This document shows, in pieces, positions 8,811 to 19,383 of a stretch of 64,000 nucleotides of DNA; position 1 is the first letter of the stretch; every line of letters starts with the position of its first letter. The translations under genes were made by a program, and so were the position numbers. Under the pieces are notes generated by a model. It worked only from the letters and a program-made list of their open reading frames with translations. It ran no database searches and had not been told where the DNA came from. This DNA is from Citrobacter sp. 18056 (GTDB taxonomy: Bacteria > Pseudomonadota > Gammaproteobacteria > Enterobacterales > Enterobacteriaceae). The DNA is taken from the NCBI GenBank assembly GCA_902706235.1, contig CACSJR010000002.1:310001-374000 (forward strand), read 5' to 3'.

Positions 8811-9920
8811 ATGAAACGGAATGCAAAAACATTGATTGCGGGAATGATTGCCCTGGCCATGTCGCAGTCAGCAATGGCAAAAGACATTAAGGTCGCCGTG
8901 ATTGGTGCAATGTCTGGCCCGGTTGCACAGTGGGGCGACATGGAGTTCAACGGTGCGCGTCAGGCAATTAAAGACATCAATGCCAAGGGCGGCATCAAAG
9001 GCGACAAACTGGTCGCCGTGGAATATGACGACGCCTGCGATCCGAAACAGGCCGTGGCGGTTGCCAACAAAGTGGTCAACGACGGCATCAAATATGTTAT
9101 CGGTCACCTCTGTTCTTCTTCTACTCAGCCAGCGTCTGACATTTACGAAGACGAAGGCATTCTGATGATTACCCCTGGTGCGACCAACCCGGAACTGACG
9201 CAGCGCGGCTATCAGTACATCATGCGCACCGCGGGTCTCGACTCCTCGCAGGGGCCAACCGCCGCGAAATACATTCTGGATAAGGTGAAGGCGCAGCGCA
9301 TTGCCATCATCCATGACAAACAGCAGTACGGCGAAGGTCTGGCGCGCTCCGTACAGGACAGCCTGAAGAAAGGTGGCGCGAACGTGGTGTTCTTCGACGG
9401 TATCACCGCTGGCGAAAAAGACTTCTCCGCGCTGGTGGCGCGTCTGCAAAAAGAAAACATCGACTTCGTTTATTACGGCGGCTACTACCCGGAAATGGGG
9501 CAGATCCTGCGTCAGGCGCGTTCCGTTGGCCTGAAAACGCAGTTCATGGGGCCGGAAGGCGTGGGTAACGCTTCCCTGTCGAACATCGCGGGTGCTGCGG
9601 GCGAAGGGATGCTGGTGACGATGCCGAAACGCTATGATCAGGATCCGGCGAACAAAGGTATCGTTGACGCGCTGAAAGCCGAGAAAAAAGATCCGAGCGG
9701 CCCGTACGTGTGGATCACCTATGCCGCCGTCCAGTCTCTGGCGACCGCCATGGACCGCACCGGCAGCGAAGATCCGCAGGCGCTGATTAAAGATTTAAAA
9801 GCTCACGGCGCGAAAACCGTGATTGGGCCGCTGAACTGGGATGAGAAAGGCGATCTGAAGGGATTTGAGTTTGGTGTCTTCCAGTGGCATGCGGATGGTT
9901 CGTCATCCGTCGCCAAATAA
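8811..9920 (+). CDS. livK: Leucine-specific periplasmic binding protein LivK
   Basis: High-affinity leucine-binding protein of the Liv transporter. The ATG at 8811 gives 369 residues, the E. coli length, with a GGGGAT ribosome binding site. An in-frame TTG at 8805 is less likely. The signal peptide [20 protein letters not shown] ends at AMA, followed by [20 protein letters not shown]. It is about three-quarters identical by eye to LivJ at 6728-7831, reflecting an old duplication. It heads livKHMGF; livH starts 58 bases downstream. Confidence 0.96.
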   Translation: MKRNAKTLIAGMIALAMSQSAMAKDIKVAVIGAMSGPVAQWGDMEFNGARQAIKDINAKGGIKGDKLVAVEYDDACDPKQAVAVANKVVNDGIKYVIGHLCSSSTQPASDIYEDEGILMITPGATNPELTQRGYQYIMRTAGLDSSQGPTAAKYILDKVKAQRIAIIHDKQQYGEGLARSVQDSLKKGGANVVFFDGITAGEKDFSALVARLQKENIDFVYYGGYYPEMGQILRQARSVGLKTQFMGPEGVGNASLSNIAGAAGEGMLVTMPKRYDQDPANKGIVDALKAEKKDPSGPYVWITYAAVQSLATAMDRTGSEDPQALIKDLKAHGAKTVIGPLNWDEKGDLKGFEFGVFQWHADGSSSVAK

Positions 9921-9978
9921 TAAGACAAATTTCCCTGCCGCCCGATCACCTGCCGGGCGGTGATAAAAAGGTTATCTT

Positions 9979-10905
9979 ATGTCAGAGCAGTTCCTCTATT
10001 TCCTGCAGCAGATGTTTAACGGCGTCACGCTGGGAAGCACCTATGCATTGATCGCCATCGGTTACACCATGGTGTACGGCATCATCGGGATGATCAACTT
10101 CGCCCACGGCGAGGTGTACATGATTGGCAGCTATGTGTCGTTCATGATCATCGCCGCGCTGATGATGATGGGTATCGACACCGGCTGGCTGCTGGTGGGT
10201 GCCGGATTCGTCGGGGCGATTATCATCGCCAGCGCCTACGGCTGGAGCATCGAACGCGTGGCCTATCGTCCGGTTCGCAGCTCTAAGCGCCTGATTGCCC
10301 TGATCTCCGCCATCGGGATGTCCATCTTCCTGCAAAACTACGTCAGCCTGACGGAAGGCTCGCGCGATATCGCGCTGCCAAGCCTGTTTAACGGCCAGTG
10401 GATTATCGGCAGCAGCGAAAACTTCGCCGCCAGTATCACCACCATGCAGCTCGTTATCTGGATTGTGACTTTTGTGGCGATGCTGGCTCTGACGGTGTTT
10501 ATCCGCTATTCCCGCATGGGCCGCGCCTGTCGCGCCTGCGCAGAAGACCTGAAAATGGCGAGCCTGCTCGGCATCAACACCGACCGCGTTATTGCCCTGA
10601 CGTTTGTTATCGGCGCGGCGATGGCGGCGGTGGCGGGCGTGCTGCTCGGTCAGTTCTATGGCGTCATTAACCCGTACATCGGCTTTATGGCCGGGATGAA
10701 AGCCTTTACTGCTGCGGTTCTCGGCGGGATCGGCAGTATTCCAGGCGCGATGATCGGCGGCCTGATTCTGGGCGTGGCCGAAGCGCTGTCCTCCGCTTAC
10801 CTGAGTACCGAGTACAAAGACGTGGTGTCGTTCGCGCTGCTGATTGTGGTGCTGCTGGTGATGCCAACCGGGATCCTGGGTCGTCCGGAGGTAGAGAAAG
10901 TATGA
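9979..10905 (+). CDS. livH: Branched-chain amino acid ABC transporter permease LivH
   Basis: One of two inner-membrane permeases of the Liv system. It has 308 residues, about eight hydrophobic segments and the LivH signature [24 protein letters not shown]. The segment [19 protein letters not shown]-like (residues about 235-260) is the coupling-helix region. It overlaps livM by four bases (ATGA), indicating coupled translation. Confidence 0.96.
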   Translation: MSEQFLYFLQQMFNGVTLGSTYALIAIGYTMVYGIIGMINFAHGEVYMIGSYVSFMIIAALMMMGIDTGWLLVGAGFVGAIIIASAYGWSIERVAYRPVRSSKRLIALISAIGMSIFLQNYVSLTEGSRDIALPSLFNGQWIIGSSENFAASITTMQLVIWIVTFVAMLALTVFIRYSRMGRACRACAEDLKMASLLGINTDRVIALTFVIGAAMAAVAGVLLGQFYGVINPYIGFMAGMKAFTAAVLGGIGSIPGAMIGGLILGVAEALSSAYLSTEYKDVVSFALLIVVLLVMPTGILGRPEVEKV

Positions 10906-12179
10906 AACCGATGCATTTTGCGATGGCGCTGCTTTCAGCCGCCATGTTCTTCGTGCTGGCGGGCGTTTTCATGGGCGTTCAGCTTTCGTTGAGTGGCACC
11001 AAACTGGTGGTTAATTCCGCCGCCGACATTCGTTGGCAGTGGATTTATATCGGCACCGCGGTAGTGTTTTTCTTCCAGCTCCTGCGCCCGATGGTGCAGA
11101 AAGGCCTGAAAAGCGTGTCCGGCCCGAAGCTGGTGCTGCCGGCGATTGACGGTTCGACCGTTAAGCAGAAGCTGTTCCTGATTGCGCTGCTGGTTATCGC
11201 CGTGGCGTGGCCGTTCATGGTGTCTCGCGGTACCATCGATATCGCCACCCTGACCATGATCTACATTATTCTTGGTCTCGGTCTGAACGTGGTCGTGGGC
11301 CTGTCTGGCCTGCTGGTGCTGGGCTACGGCGGTTTCTACGCCATCGGCGCGTACACCTTTGCGCTGCTGAATCACTATTACGGTCTCGGCTTCTGGACCT
11401 GTCTGCCGCTGGCAGGCCTGGTTTCCGCAGCCGCCGGTTTCCTGCTCGGCTTCCCGGTGCTGCGTCTGCGCGGCGACTATCTGGCGATTGTGACCCTCGG
11501 CTTCGGCGAAATCGTGCGTATTTTGCTGCTCAATAACACCGAAATCACTGGCGGCCCGAACGGTATCAGCCAGATCCCGAAACCGACGCTGTTTGGCCTC
11601 GAGTTCAGCCGTACCGCGCGCGAAGGCGGTTGGGATACCTTCAGCAACTTCTTCCACCTGAAGTACGACCCGAACGACCGTGTGATTTTCCTCTACCTGG
11701 TGGCGCTGCTGCTGGTGGTCTTTACGCTGTTTGTAATCAACCGCCTGCTGCGGATGCCGTTGGGCCGCGCGTGGGAAGCCTTGCGTGAAGATGAAATCGC
11801 GTGCCGTTCACTGGGGCTGAACCCGACGCGCATCAAGCTGACCGCCTTTACCATCAGCGCCGCGTTTGCCGGTTTCGCCGGAACGCTGTTCGCCGCCCGG
11901 CAGGGCTTCGTCAGCCCGGAATCCTTCACCTTCGCCGAATCGGCGTTCGTGCTGGCGATTGTGGTGCTGGGCGGAATGGGCTCGCAGTTTGCAGTGATCC
12001 TCGCCGCGGTGCTGCTGGTGGTATCGCGCGAACTGATGCGTGATTTCAACGAATACAGCATGTTAATGCTGGGTGGTTTGATGGTTCTGATGATGATCTG
12101 GCGTCCACAAGGCTTGCTGCCGATGACCCGTCCACATCTGAAACTGAAAAGCGGACAGACCAAAGGAGAGCAGGCATGA
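10902..12179 (+). CDS. livM: Branched-chain amino acid ABC transporter permease LivM
   Basis: Second permease subunit, 425 residues like E. coli LivM. An N-terminal extension with membrane segments precedes the conserved core: [28 protein letters not shown] near residues 125-152 and [21 protein letters not shown] near 324-344. The start overlaps the livH stop and its own stop overlaps the livG start by four bases each. Confidence 0.96.
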   Translation: MKPMHFAMALLSAAMFFVLAGVFMGVQLSLSGTKLVVNSAADIRWQWIYIGTAVVFFFQLLRPMVQKGLKSVSGPKLVLPAIDGSTVKQKLFLIALLVIAVAWPFMVSRGTIDIATLTMIYIILGLGLNVVVGLSGLLVLGYGGFYAIGAYTFALLNHYYGLGFWTCLPLAGLVSAAAGFLLGFPVLRLRGDYLAIVTLGFGEIVRILLLNNTEITGGPNGISQIPKPTLFGLEFSRTAREGGWDTFSNFFHLKYDPNDRVIFLYLVALLLVVFTLFVINRLLRMPLGRAWEALREDEIACRSLGLNPTRIKLTAFTISAAFAGFAGTLFAARQGFVSPESFTFAESAFVLAIVVLGGMGSQFAVILAAVLLVVSRELMRDFNEYSMLMLGGLMVLMMIWRPQGLLPMTRPHLKLKSGQTKGEQA

Positions 12180-12943
12180 GTCAGCCATTATTATCCGTTA
12201 ACGGCCTGATGATGCGTTTTGGCGGCCTGCTGGCGGTCAATAACGTCAATCTTGAACTGCACCCGCAGGAAATCGTCTCGCTGATTGGCCCGAACGGTGC
12301 CGGGAAAACTACAGTTTTCAACTGCCTGACCGGTTTCTATAAGCCAACGGGCGGCAGCATCATGCTGGGCGACAAGCATCTTGAAGGCCTGCCAGGCCAG
12401 AAAATTGCGCAGATGGGCGTGGTGCGTACTTTCCAGCATGTGCGTCTGTTCCGCGAAATGACGGTGATTGAAAACCTGCTGGTGGCGCAACATCAGCAGC
12501 TGAAAACCGGCGTGTTTTCCGGCCTGCTGAAAACGCCATCGTTTCGCAAAGCGCAGAGCGAAGCGCTGGACCGCGCCGCGACGTGGCTCGATCGTATCGG
12601 CCTGCTGCCGCACGCGAACCGTCAGGCGAGCAACCTCGCCTACGGCGATCAGCGTCGTCTGGAAATCGCGCGCTGCATGGTGACACAGCCGGAAATCCTG
12701 ATGCTTGATGAACCGGCAGCAGGGCTGAACCCGAAAGAAACCAAAGAGCTGGATGAGCTGATTGCCGAACTGCGCAGCCATCACAACACCTCCATTCTGC
12801 TGATTGAGCACGACATGAAGCTGGTGATGGGTATTTCCGATCGTATTTACGTCGTGAATCAGGGAACGCCGTTAGCCAACGGCACGCCGGAAGAGATCCG
12901 CAATAATCCTGACGTTATTCGCGCCTATCTGGGTGAGGCATAA
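12176..12943 (+). CDS. livG: Branched-chain amino acid ABC transporter ATPase LivG
   Basis: One of two ATPases powering LivHM. 255 residues with Walker [10 protein letters not shown] (about 40-48), the LivG/LivF-type signature [14 protein letters not shown] in place of LSGGQ, Walker [14 protein letters not shown] and the H-loop LLIEHDM. The four-base overlap with livM and one-base spacing to livF show tight operon packing. Confidence 0.96.
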   Translation: MSQPLLSVNGLMMRFGGLLAVNNVNLELHPQEIVSLIGPNGAGKTTVFNCLTGFYKPTGGSIMLGDKHLEGLPGQKIAQMGVVRTFQHVRLFREMTVIENLLVAQHQQLKTGVFSGLLKTPSFRKAQSEALDRAATWLDRIGLLPHANRQASNLAYGDQRRLEIARCMVTQPEILMLDEPAAGLNPKETKELDELIAELRSHHNTSILLIEHDMKLVMGISDRIYVVNQGTPLANGTPEEIRNNPDVIRAYLGEA

Positions 12944-12944
12944 G

Positions 12945-13658
12945 ATGGAAAAAGTCATGTTGTCCTTTGACAAAGTCAGCGCCCATTACGGCAAAATTCA
13001 GGCCCTGCACGAGGTCAGCCTGCACATCAATCAGGGTGAAATTGTGACGCTGATTGGCGCGAACGGCGCGGGTAAAACCACGCTGCTCGGCACGCTGTGC
13101 GGTGATCCACGCGCTTCCAGCGGGCGCGTGACCTTTGATGGCAAAGATATTACCGACTGGCAGACCGCAAAAATCATGCGTGAAGCGGTCGCGATTGTGC
13201 CGGAAGGGCGTCGCGTATTTTCCCGCATGACCGTAGATGAGAACCTGGCGATGGGCGGCTTTTTCGCCGAACGTAGCGAGTATCAGACGCGTATCAAATG
13301 GGTGTACGAACTGTTCCCGCGTTTGTGGGAACGTCGTATTCAACGGGCGGGCACCATGTCCGGCGGGGAGCAACAGATGCTGGCGATAGGCCGCGCATTG
13401 ATGAGCCAGCCGCGTCTGCTGCTGCTCGACGAGCCGTCGCTGGGTCTGGCGCCGATCATCATCCAGCAGATTTTCGACACCATTGAGCAACTGCGCAAAG
13501 AGGGAATGACCATCTTCCTTGTGGAGCAGAACGCCAACCAGGCGCTGAAACTCGCTGACCGCGGCTACGTGCTGGAAAACGGCCACGTGGTGCTGGAAGA
13601 CACCGGCGACGCGCTGCTGGCCAACGAAGCGGTGCGGAGCGCCTATCTCGGCGGTTAA
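12945..13658 (+). CDS. livF: Branched-chain amino acid ABC transporter ATPase LivF
   Basis: Second ATPase of the Liv transporter. The ATG at 12945, one base after the livG stop, gives 237 residues as in E. coli. An upstream in-frame ATG at 12933 lies inside livG and is disfavoured. Walker A GANGAGKTT, signature TMSGGEQQMLAIGRAL, Walker B LLLLDEPSLGLAP and H-loop FLVEQN are all present. A strong hairpin directly follows. Confidence 0.95.
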   Translation: MEKVMLSFDKVSAHYGKIQALHEVSLHINQGEIVTLIGANGAGKTTLLGTLCGDPRASSGRVTFDGKDITDWQTAKIMREAVAIVPEGRRVFSRMTVDENLAMGGFFAERSEYQTRIKWVYELFPRLWERRIQRAGTMSGGEQQMLAIGRALMSQPRLLLLDEPSLGLAPIIIQQIFDTIEQLRKEGMTIFLVEQNANQALKLADRGYVLENGHVVLEDTGDALLANEAVRSAYLGG

Positions 13659-13702
13659 TCCTTTGTGCCCGGCGAGGCTGTCGCTTGCCGGGCACAAAGG
13701 AT
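13658..13702 (+). terminator. Hairpin after livF
   Basis: A perfect 16-bp inverted repeat (13658-13673 and 13687-13702) starting at the last base of the livF stop codon. The GCCCGGC/GCCGGGC core resembles REP. The T-tract is poor, so it may stabilise the mRNA end as well as terminate. Confidence 0.7.
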
Positions 13703-13758
13703 CCTGAATCGCACATACCCCTCCATCGTCACCATTCCATCATCTCCCTGAAGCCTGG

Positions 13759-13810
13759 CTGTCACCGCTTCGTCATCTTTCGTCTCTATTTCTGTCATAC
13801 GCGCATGTCA
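13759..13810 (+). promoter_or_regulatory. Tandem PhoB boxes upstream of ugpB
   Basis: Direct repeats with strict 11-bp period: CTGTCAC at 13759, CGTCATC near 13771, CGTCTCT at 13781, CTGTCAT at 13792 and ATGTCAT near 13805. They match the CTGTCAT half-site of the Pho box. The phasing fits two overlapping Pho boxes and predicts phosphate-starvation induction of ugp. Confidence 0.8.
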
Positions 13811-13872
13811 TGTTGTGTTGCGAACAAAAACGCGTGATTTCGCGCATCCGGCACAACAAGAGAGATAACCGA

Positions 13873-15189
13873 ATGACATCGTTACGACACACCGCTTTAG
13901 CGCTGACGCTGGGACTGGCGTTTGCTTCCCAGGCCATGGCTGTCACCACCGTTCCGTTCTGGCATTCCATGGAAGGGGAACTGGGCAAAGAAGTTGATTC
14001 CCTCGCCCAGCGTTTTAACGACACCCATCCTGATTACAAAATTGTGCCGGTTTATAAAGGCAACTACGAGCAGAGCCTGGCGGCCGGGATTGCGGCGTTC
14101 CGCACCGGTAACGCGCCGGCTATTTTGCAGGTTTATGAAGTCGGCACCGCGACCATGATGGCGTCGAAAGCCATCAAACCCGTGTACGAAGTGTTTAGCG
14201 ATGCGGGCATTGCGTTCGACGAGTCGCAGTTCGTGCCGACGGTATCGGGCTACTACACCGATTCCAAAACCGGCCACCTGCTAAGCCAGCCGTTTAACAG
14301 CTCAACGCCGGTGCTGTACTACAACAAAGACGCGTTCAAAAAAGCGGGATTAGATCCTGAGCAGCCGCCGAAAACCTGGCAGGATCTCGCCGACTATACC
14401 GCGAAACTGAAAGCGGCTGGGATGAAGTGCGGCTACGCCAGCGGCTGGCAGGGTTGGATCCAGCTGGAAAACTTCAGTGCATGGAACGGCCTGCCAATTG
14501 CCACTCAAAACAACGGGTTTGACGGCACTGATGCGGTGCTGGAATTCAACAAACCGGTGCAGGTGAAGCACATTGCGATGCTGGAAGCGCTGAATAAGAA
14601 GGGTGATTTCAGCTACTTCGGGCGCAAAGATGAGTCCACCGAGAAGTTCTACAACGGCGATTGCGCCATTACCACCGCGTCTTCCGGCTCGCTGGCGGAC
14701 ATTCGCCAGTACGCCAAATTCAACTACGGCGTAGGCATGATGCCGTACGATGCTGATGCGAAGGGCGCGCCGCAAAACGCCATCATTGGCGGGGCCAGCC
14801 TGTGGGTGATGCAGGGTAAAGATAAAGAGACCTACAAAGGCGTGGCGGAGTTCCTCGACTTCCTGACCAAACCGGAAATCGCTGCCGAATGGCACCAGAA
14901 AACCGGCTATTTGCCTGTCACCAAAGCGGCGTATGACCTGACCCGTCAGCAGGGCTTCTACGACAAGAACCCAGGGGCGGATATCGCCACGCGTCAGATG
15001 CTGAACAAGCCGCCGTTGCCATTCACCAAAGGTCTGCGTCTGGGCAATATGCCGCAGATCCGCACTATTGTGGATGAAGAGCTGGAATCGGTATGGACCG
15101 GCAAGAAAACCCCGCAGCAGGCGCTTGATGCCGCCGTCGAGCGTGGGAATCAGCTGCTACGTCGCTTTGAGAAATCAACGAAATCGTAA
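13873..15189 (+). CDS. ugpB: sn-glycerol-3-phosphate-binding periplasmic protein UgpB
   Basis: Periplasmic binding protein of the Ugp ABC importer for sn-glycerol 3-phosphate and glycerophosphodiesters. The ATG at 13873 gives 438 residues, as in E. coli, and a signal peptide ending SQAMA before [12 protein letters not shown]. The family 1 solute-binding fold is evident, with blocks such as [20 protein letters not shown] and [16 protein letters not shown]. Controlled from the upstream Pho boxes. Two REP elements separate it from ugpA. Confidence 0.96.
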   Translation: MTSLRHTALALTLGLAFASQAMAVTTVPFWHSMEGELGKEVDSLAQRFNDTHPDYKIVPVYKGNYEQSLAAGIAAFRTGNAPAILQVYEVGTATMMASKAIKPVYEVFSDAGIAFDESQFVPTVSGYYTDSKTGHLLSQPFNSSTPVLYYNKDAFKKAGLDPEQPPKTWQDLADYTAKLKAAGMKCGYASGWQGWIQLENFSAWNGLPIATQNNGFDGTDAVLEFNKPVQVKHIAMLEALNKKGDFSYFGRKDESTEKFYNGDCAITTASSGSLADIRQYAKFNYGVGMMPYDADAKGAPQNAIIGGASLWVMQGKDKETYKGVAEFLDFLTKPEIAAEWHQKTGYLPVTKAAYDLTRQQGFYDKNPGADIATRQMLNKPPLPFTKGLRLGNMPQIRTIVDEELESVWTGKKTPQQALDAAVERGNQLLRRFEKSTKS

Positions 15190-15197
15190 TGCATAAA

Positions 15198-15274
15198 ATG
15201 CCCGGTGGCGCAGTACTTACCGGGCTTACGCACTGCCTCGTGTAGGCCGGGTAAGGCAATGCCGCCACCCGGCA
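15198..15274. repeat. Pair of REP elements between ugpB and ugpA
   Basis: Two REP palindromes in opposite orientation (15198-15229 and 15242-15274) separated by 12 bases: a small BIME. Its position between the binding-protein gene and the permease genes fits differential mRNA stability, giving more UgpB than transporter. Confidence 0.8.
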
Positions 15275-15296
15275 TTTTCTGGAAAAGAGTCTATCT

Positions 15297-16184
15297 ATGT
15301 CCTCATCCCGTCCGGTATTTCGCTCGCGCTGGCTGCCCTATGTTCTGGTCGCGCCGCAGCTCGCCATTACCGTCATTTTCTTTATCTGGCCTGCGGGCGA
15401 AGCGTTGTGGTATTCGCTGCAGAACGTCGATCCGTTCGGGCTTTCCAGTGAATTTGTCGGCTTCGATAATTTTATCGCCCTGTTCCACGACAGCTACTAC
15501 CTTAATTCCTTCTGGACCACCCTGAAATTCAGCGGCATGGTCACTATCAGCGGTCTGCTGGTGTCGCTGTTTTTCGCCGCGCTGGTTGATTATGTGGTAC
15601 GCGGTAGCCGTATATATCAAACCCTTATGCTGCTGCCGTACGCCGTCGCACCCGCCATCGCCGCGGTGCTGTGGATTTTCCTTTTCAACCCCGGTCGCGG
15701 GCTGATCACCCACTGGCTGGATATGGTGGGCTATAACTGGAACCACGCGCAAAACAGCGGTCAGGCGATGTTCCTGGTGGTGTTCGCCTCGGTGTGGAAG
15801 CAAATCAGTTACAACTTCCTGTTCTTCTTTGCCGCATTGCAATCCATTCCTCGCTCGCTGGTGGAAGCCGCCGCCATTGATGGCGCAGGCCCGGTGCGCC
15901 GCTTCTTTGCGATTGCGCTGCCGCTGATTGCCCCGGTGAGTTTCTTTCTGCTGGTGGTCAATCTGGTGTACGCCTTCTTCGATACCTTCCCGGTGATTGA
16001 CGCGGCGACAGCGGGCGGCCCGGTGCAGGCCACCACCACGCTCATCTACAAAATTTACCGTGAAGGGTTTGCCGGACTGGACCTGTCCGCGTCGGCGGCG
16101 CAGTCGGTAGTGCTGATGGGGCTGGTGATTGTGCTGACGGTGGCTCAGTTCCGCTACGTAGAAAGTAAGGTGCGCTATCAATGA
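15297..16184 (+). CDS. ugpA: Glycerol-3-phosphate ABC transporter permease UgpA
   Basis: Inner-membrane permease, 295 residues, six predicted membrane segments. The MalF-type coupling motif is in [25 protein letters not shown] (about residues 186-210). It overlaps ugpE by four bases and acts with UgpE, UgpC and UgpB. Confidence 0.96.
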   Translation: MSSSRPVFRSRWLPYVLVAPQLAITVIFFIWPAGEALWYSLQNVDPFGLSSEFVGFDNFIALFHDSYYLNSFWTTLKFSGMVTISGLLVSLFFAALVDYVVRGSRIYQTLMLLPYAVAPAIAAVLWIFLFNPGRGLITHWLDMVGYNWNHAQNSGQAMFLVVFASVWKQISYNFLFFFAALQSIPRSLVEAAAIDGAGPVRRFFAIALPLIAPVSFFLLVVNLVYAFFDTFPVIDAATAGGPVQATTTLIYKIYREGFAGLDLSASAAQSVVLMGLVIVLTVAQFRYVESKVRYQ

Positions 16185-17026
16185 TTGAACATCGTCGCGG
16201 GCTGACCTGGTTCAGCCACATCATGTTGATTCTGGGGATTGCAGTGATCCTGTTCCCGCTGTATGTCGCGTTTGTCGCGGCCACGCTGGATGACAAAGCC
16301 GTTTTCGCCACACCGATGACGCTTATCCCCGGCTCGCATCTGCTCGAGAACATGACGCTCATTTGGTCGCGTGGCATCGGGGCCAACAGCGCGCCATTCT
16401 GGCTGATGTTGCTCAACAGTTTCATTATGGCGTTTACTATCACGGTAGGCAAAATTGCGGTGTCGATGCTTTCAGCCTTTGCCATCGTCTGGTTTCGCTT
16501 TCCGCTGCGTAACCTGTTCTTCTGGATGATTTTTATCACCCTGATGCTGCCGGTTGAAGTGCGAATTTTCCCGACGGTGGAAGTGATAGCCAACCTCAAA
16601 TTGCTCGATAGCTACACCGGGCTGACGCTGCCGCTGATGGCCTCTGCCACCGCCACTTTCCTGTTCCGCCAGTTCTTTATGACCCTGCCGGATGAATTGA
16701 TGGAAGCGGCGCGGATCGACGGCGCGTCGCCGATGCGCTTTTTCCGCGACATCGTGCTGCCACTGTCGAAAACCAACCTCGCGGCGCTGTTTGTTATCAC
16801 CTTTATCTACGGCTGGAACCAGTATCTGTGGCCGTTGTTGATTATCACCGACGCGGATCTCGGCACGGCAGTGGCGGGTATCAAAGGGATGATCGCCACC
16901 GGGGAAGGCACCACGGCGTGGAATCAGGTGATGGCGGCGATGCTGCTGACGTTGATCCCGCCCGTTATTATCGTATTAGCCATGCAGCGTGCGTTTGTCC
17001 GCGGCCTGGTCGACAGTGAGAAATAA
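16181..17026 (+). CDS. ugpE: Glycerol-3-phosphate ABC transporter permease UgpE
   Basis: Second permease, 281 residues. Membrane segments start near residue 10, and the MalG-type EAA loop [25 protein letters not shown] lies around residues 175-200. The start overlaps the ugpA stop. ugpC begins five bases after its stop. Confidence 0.96.
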   Translation: MIEHRRGLTWFSHIMLILGIAVILFPLYVAFVAATLDDKAVFATPMTLIPGSHLLENMTLIWSRGIGANSAPFWLMLLNSFIMAFTITVGKIAVSMLSAFAIVWFRFPLRNLFFWMIFITLMLPVEVRIFPTVEVIANLKLLDSYTGLTLPLMASATATFLFRQFFMTLPDELMEAARIDGASPMRFFRDIVLPLSKTNLAALFVITFIYGWNQYLWPLLIITDADLGTAVAGIKGMIATGEGTTAWNQVMAAMLLTLIPPVIIVLAMQRAFVRGLVDSEK

Positions 17027-17031
17027 AAAAG

Positions 17032-18105
17032 ATGGCAGGACTGAAACTACAGGCTGTAACCAAGAGCTGGGATAACGGCAAAACCCAGGTGATCCAGCCG
17101 TTGACGCTGGACGTGTCCGACGGCGAGTTTATTGTGATGGTTGGCCCGTCAGGTTGCGGCAAATCGACGCTGCTGCGGATGGTCGCCGGGCTGGAACGCG
17201 TTTCCAGCGGCGATATCTGGATTGACCGCCAGCGCGTGACCGAGCTGGAGCCAAAGGAGCGCGGTATCGCGATGGTGTTCCAGAACTACGCCCTGTATCC
17301 GCACATGAGTGTGGAAGAAAACATGGCCTGGGGCCTGAAAATTCGCGGCATGGGCCAAAGCCATATTGCTGAGCGGGTGAAAGAGGCGGCGCGCATTCTG
17401 GAACTGGATGCGTTACTCAAACGCCGTCCGCGCGAGCTGTCCGGTGGGCAGCGCCAGCGCGTGGCGATGGGGCGCGCTATCGTGCGCGATCCGGCGGTGT
17501 TCCTGTTCGATGAGCCGCTGTCTAATCTCGATGCCAAACTCCGCGTGCAGATGCGCCTCGAGCTGCAACAATTGCATCGCCGCCTGAACACCACGTCGCT
17601 GTATGTGACGCACGATCAGGTGGAAGCGATGACCCTTGCCCAGCGGGTGATGGTGATGAACAAAGGCATTGCCGAGCAAATTGGCACCCCGGTTGAAGTG
17701 TATGAAAAACCTGCCAGCCGCTTCGTGGCGAGCTTTATCGGCAGCCCGGCGATGAACCTGCTCGACGGGCGCGTGAGTCCATCGGGCACGCATTTCGAAC
17801 TCGACAGCGGCATGGCGCTGCCCTTGAACTGGCTCTATCGCGGCTACGCCGGACGCAGCATGACGCTGGGTATCCGTCCGGAACATATTGCGCTAAGCTC
17901 GCAGGCCGAAGGTGGCGTACCGTTGGTGATGGATACGCTGGAAATTTTGGGTGCAGATAACCTCGCGCATGGTCGCTGGGGTGAGCAAAAAATGGTGGTG
18001 CGTTTACCGCATCAGCAGCGCCCGACGGCAGGCACCACGCTGTGGCTGCATCTGCCGGAAAATCATCTGCACCTGTTTGATGGTGAAACAGGACAACGAG
18101 TATGA
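17032..18105 (+). CDS. ugpC: Glycerol-3-phosphate ABC transporter ATPase UgpC
   Basis: ATPase of the Ugp importer, 357 residues. Walker [10 protein letters not shown] (about 37-45), signature [19 protein letters not shown], Walker [14 protein letters not shown] and H-loop YVTHDQ are present, then a MalK-like C-terminal TOBE domain (about 240-355) that can receive regulatory input. The last bases overlap the ugpQ start by four bases. Confidence 0.96.
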   Translation: MAGLKLQAVTKSWDNGKTQVIQPLTLDVSDGEFIVMVGPSGCGKSTLLRMVAGLERVSSGDIWIDRQRVTELEPKERGIAMVFQNYALYPHMSVEENMAWGLKIRGMGQSHIAERVKEAARILELDALLKRRPRELSGGQRQRVAMGRAIVRDPAVFLFDEPLSNLDAKLRVQMRLELQQLHRRLNTTSLYVTHDQVEAMTLAQRVMVMNKGIAEQIGTPVEVYEKPASRFVASFIGSPAMNLLDGRVSPSGTHFELDSGMALPLNWLYRGYAGRSMTLGIRPEHIALSSQAEGGVPLVMDTLEILGADNLAHGRWGEQKMVVRLPHQQRPTAGTTLWLHLPENHLHLFDGETGQRV

Positions 18106-18839
18106 ACAACTGGCCTTATCCCCGCATCGTCGCCCACCGTGGCGGCGGTAAACGGGCTCCGGAAAACACCCTTGCGGCGATTGACGTGGGCGCGCGCTAC
18201 GGCCACACGATGATCGAGTTTGACGCTAAGCTGTCAAAAGATGGGCAGATTTTCCTGCTGCATGACGACAATCTCGAGCGCACCAGCAACGGCTGGGGCG
18301 TGGCGGGTGAACTTGAGTGGAACAAACTGCTGCACGTTGATGCCGGAAGCTGGTTTAGCAGTGAGTTTAAAGGTGAGCCGCTGCCGCTGCTTTCGCAGGT
18401 GGCGGAGCGCTGCCGTGAGCACGGCATGATGGCCAATATCGAAATCAAACCCACCACCGGCACTGGGCCGCTGACCGGTAAAATGGTCGCCCTGGCGGCG
18501 CGTGAGCTGTGGTCAGGCATGACGCCGCCGCTGCTCTCATCGTTTGATATCGACGCGCTGGAAGCCGCACAACACGCGGCACCTGAACTGCCTCGCGGGC
18601 TGTTACTCGATGACTGGCGCGACGACTGGCAGGCGTTGACCACGCGGCTGGGCTGCGTGTCGATTCACGTTTATCACAAGTTGCTGGATGAGGCGCGGGT
18701 GAACATGTTGAAAGCGGCGGGGCTGCATATTCTGGTGTACACGGTGAACAAACCCCAGCGGGCGGCAGAGCTGCTACGCTGGGGAGTGGACTGCATCTGT
18801 ACCGATGCGATTGACGCTATCGGGCCGGACTTCCGTTAA
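18102..18839 (+). CDS. ugpQ: Glycerophosphodiester phosphodiesterase UgpQ
   Basis: Cytoplasmic enzyme hydrolysing glycerophosphodiesters imported by UgpBAEC to sn-glycerol 3-phosphate and an alcohol. The 245-residue TIM-barrel protein has the GDPD motifs [15 protein letters not shown] (about 7-21), [17 protein letters not shown] (about 39-55) and NIEIKP. The C-terminal block [22 protein letters not shown] completes the active site. Last gene of the operon. Confidence 0.96.
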   Translation: MNNWPYPRIVAHRGGGKRAPENTLAAIDVGARYGHTMIEFDAKLSKDGQIFLLHDDNLERTSNGWGVAGELEWNKLLHVDAGSWFSSEFKGEPLPLLSQVAERCREHGMMANIEIKPTTGTGPLTGKMVALAARELWSGMTPPLLSSFDIDALEAAQHAAPELPRGLLLDDWRDDWQALTTRLGCVSIHVYHKLLDEARVNMLKAAGLHILVYTVNKPQRAAELLRWGVDCICTDAIDAIGPDFR

Positions 18840-18850
18840 GGCCCATCGAT

Positions 18851-19258
18851 TTAACGAGAAAGTGGCTGCGGGTTAGACGGCGTACTCAGCAGGTCGCCGT
18901 TCTGAGTCTGCGGCAGCATGTGTTGCTGTGAGCTGTTCAGCGTTCTGTCGCTATTGCTGCCGCTTAGCATTCCGCCGTTGGTATTCGGCAGCACCTGCTC
19001 CCCCGGCTGGCCGTTCAGCACCCGCTGCTGATTGCTGTTCATCTGCGTTTGCAAATGCTGCTGCTGAACCTGGTTTTGGTTCTGTAGCTGCTGATTCAAC
19101 ATCCCTTTCTGCTGTTGCTGCTGCGTATTCATTTCAGTCTGCATTCGCTGCTGGCTGGGGATCACATACCCCGGCTGGTTGGGGTTGTTGGTAGTATTGA
19201 TTGGCTGTGCTAAAACGGCAAACGGCATGAGTGCCGCAAGAAAGAATAACCTGTTCAT
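18851..19258 (-). CDS. yhhA: DUF2756 family glutamine-rich secreted protein YhhA
   Basis: Function unknown. The ATG at 19258 follows an excellent GGAGGA site and begins a signal peptide ([18 protein letters not shown]). The mature part is about 118 residues, extremely rich in Gln and Asn, with runs such as [18 protein letters not shown]. It is likely disordered and periplasmic. It matches E. coli YhhA in position (between ugpQ and ggt) and in landmarks [16 protein letters not shown] and LPNTNGGML. At 135 residues it is slightly shorter than the E. coli protein. Confidence 0.88.
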   Translation of the reverse strand: MNRLFFLAALMPFAVLAQPINTTNNPNQPGYVIPSQQRMQTEMNTQQQQQKGMLNQQLQNQNQVQQQHLQTQMNSNQQRVLNGQPGEQVLPNTNGGMLSGSNSDRTLNSSQQHMLPQTQNGDLLSTPSNPQPLSR

Positions 19259-19383
19259 TGTGTCCTCCTCCCCGAAAGGGGCTTCCCTTAAGTTTACCTC
19301 CAATTGTCCATTTCGATGATTTTTTAGGAATTCTGAACCAGGCTTAAGCGGGAACACAACACCCCATCACCTGGAGAATAACA

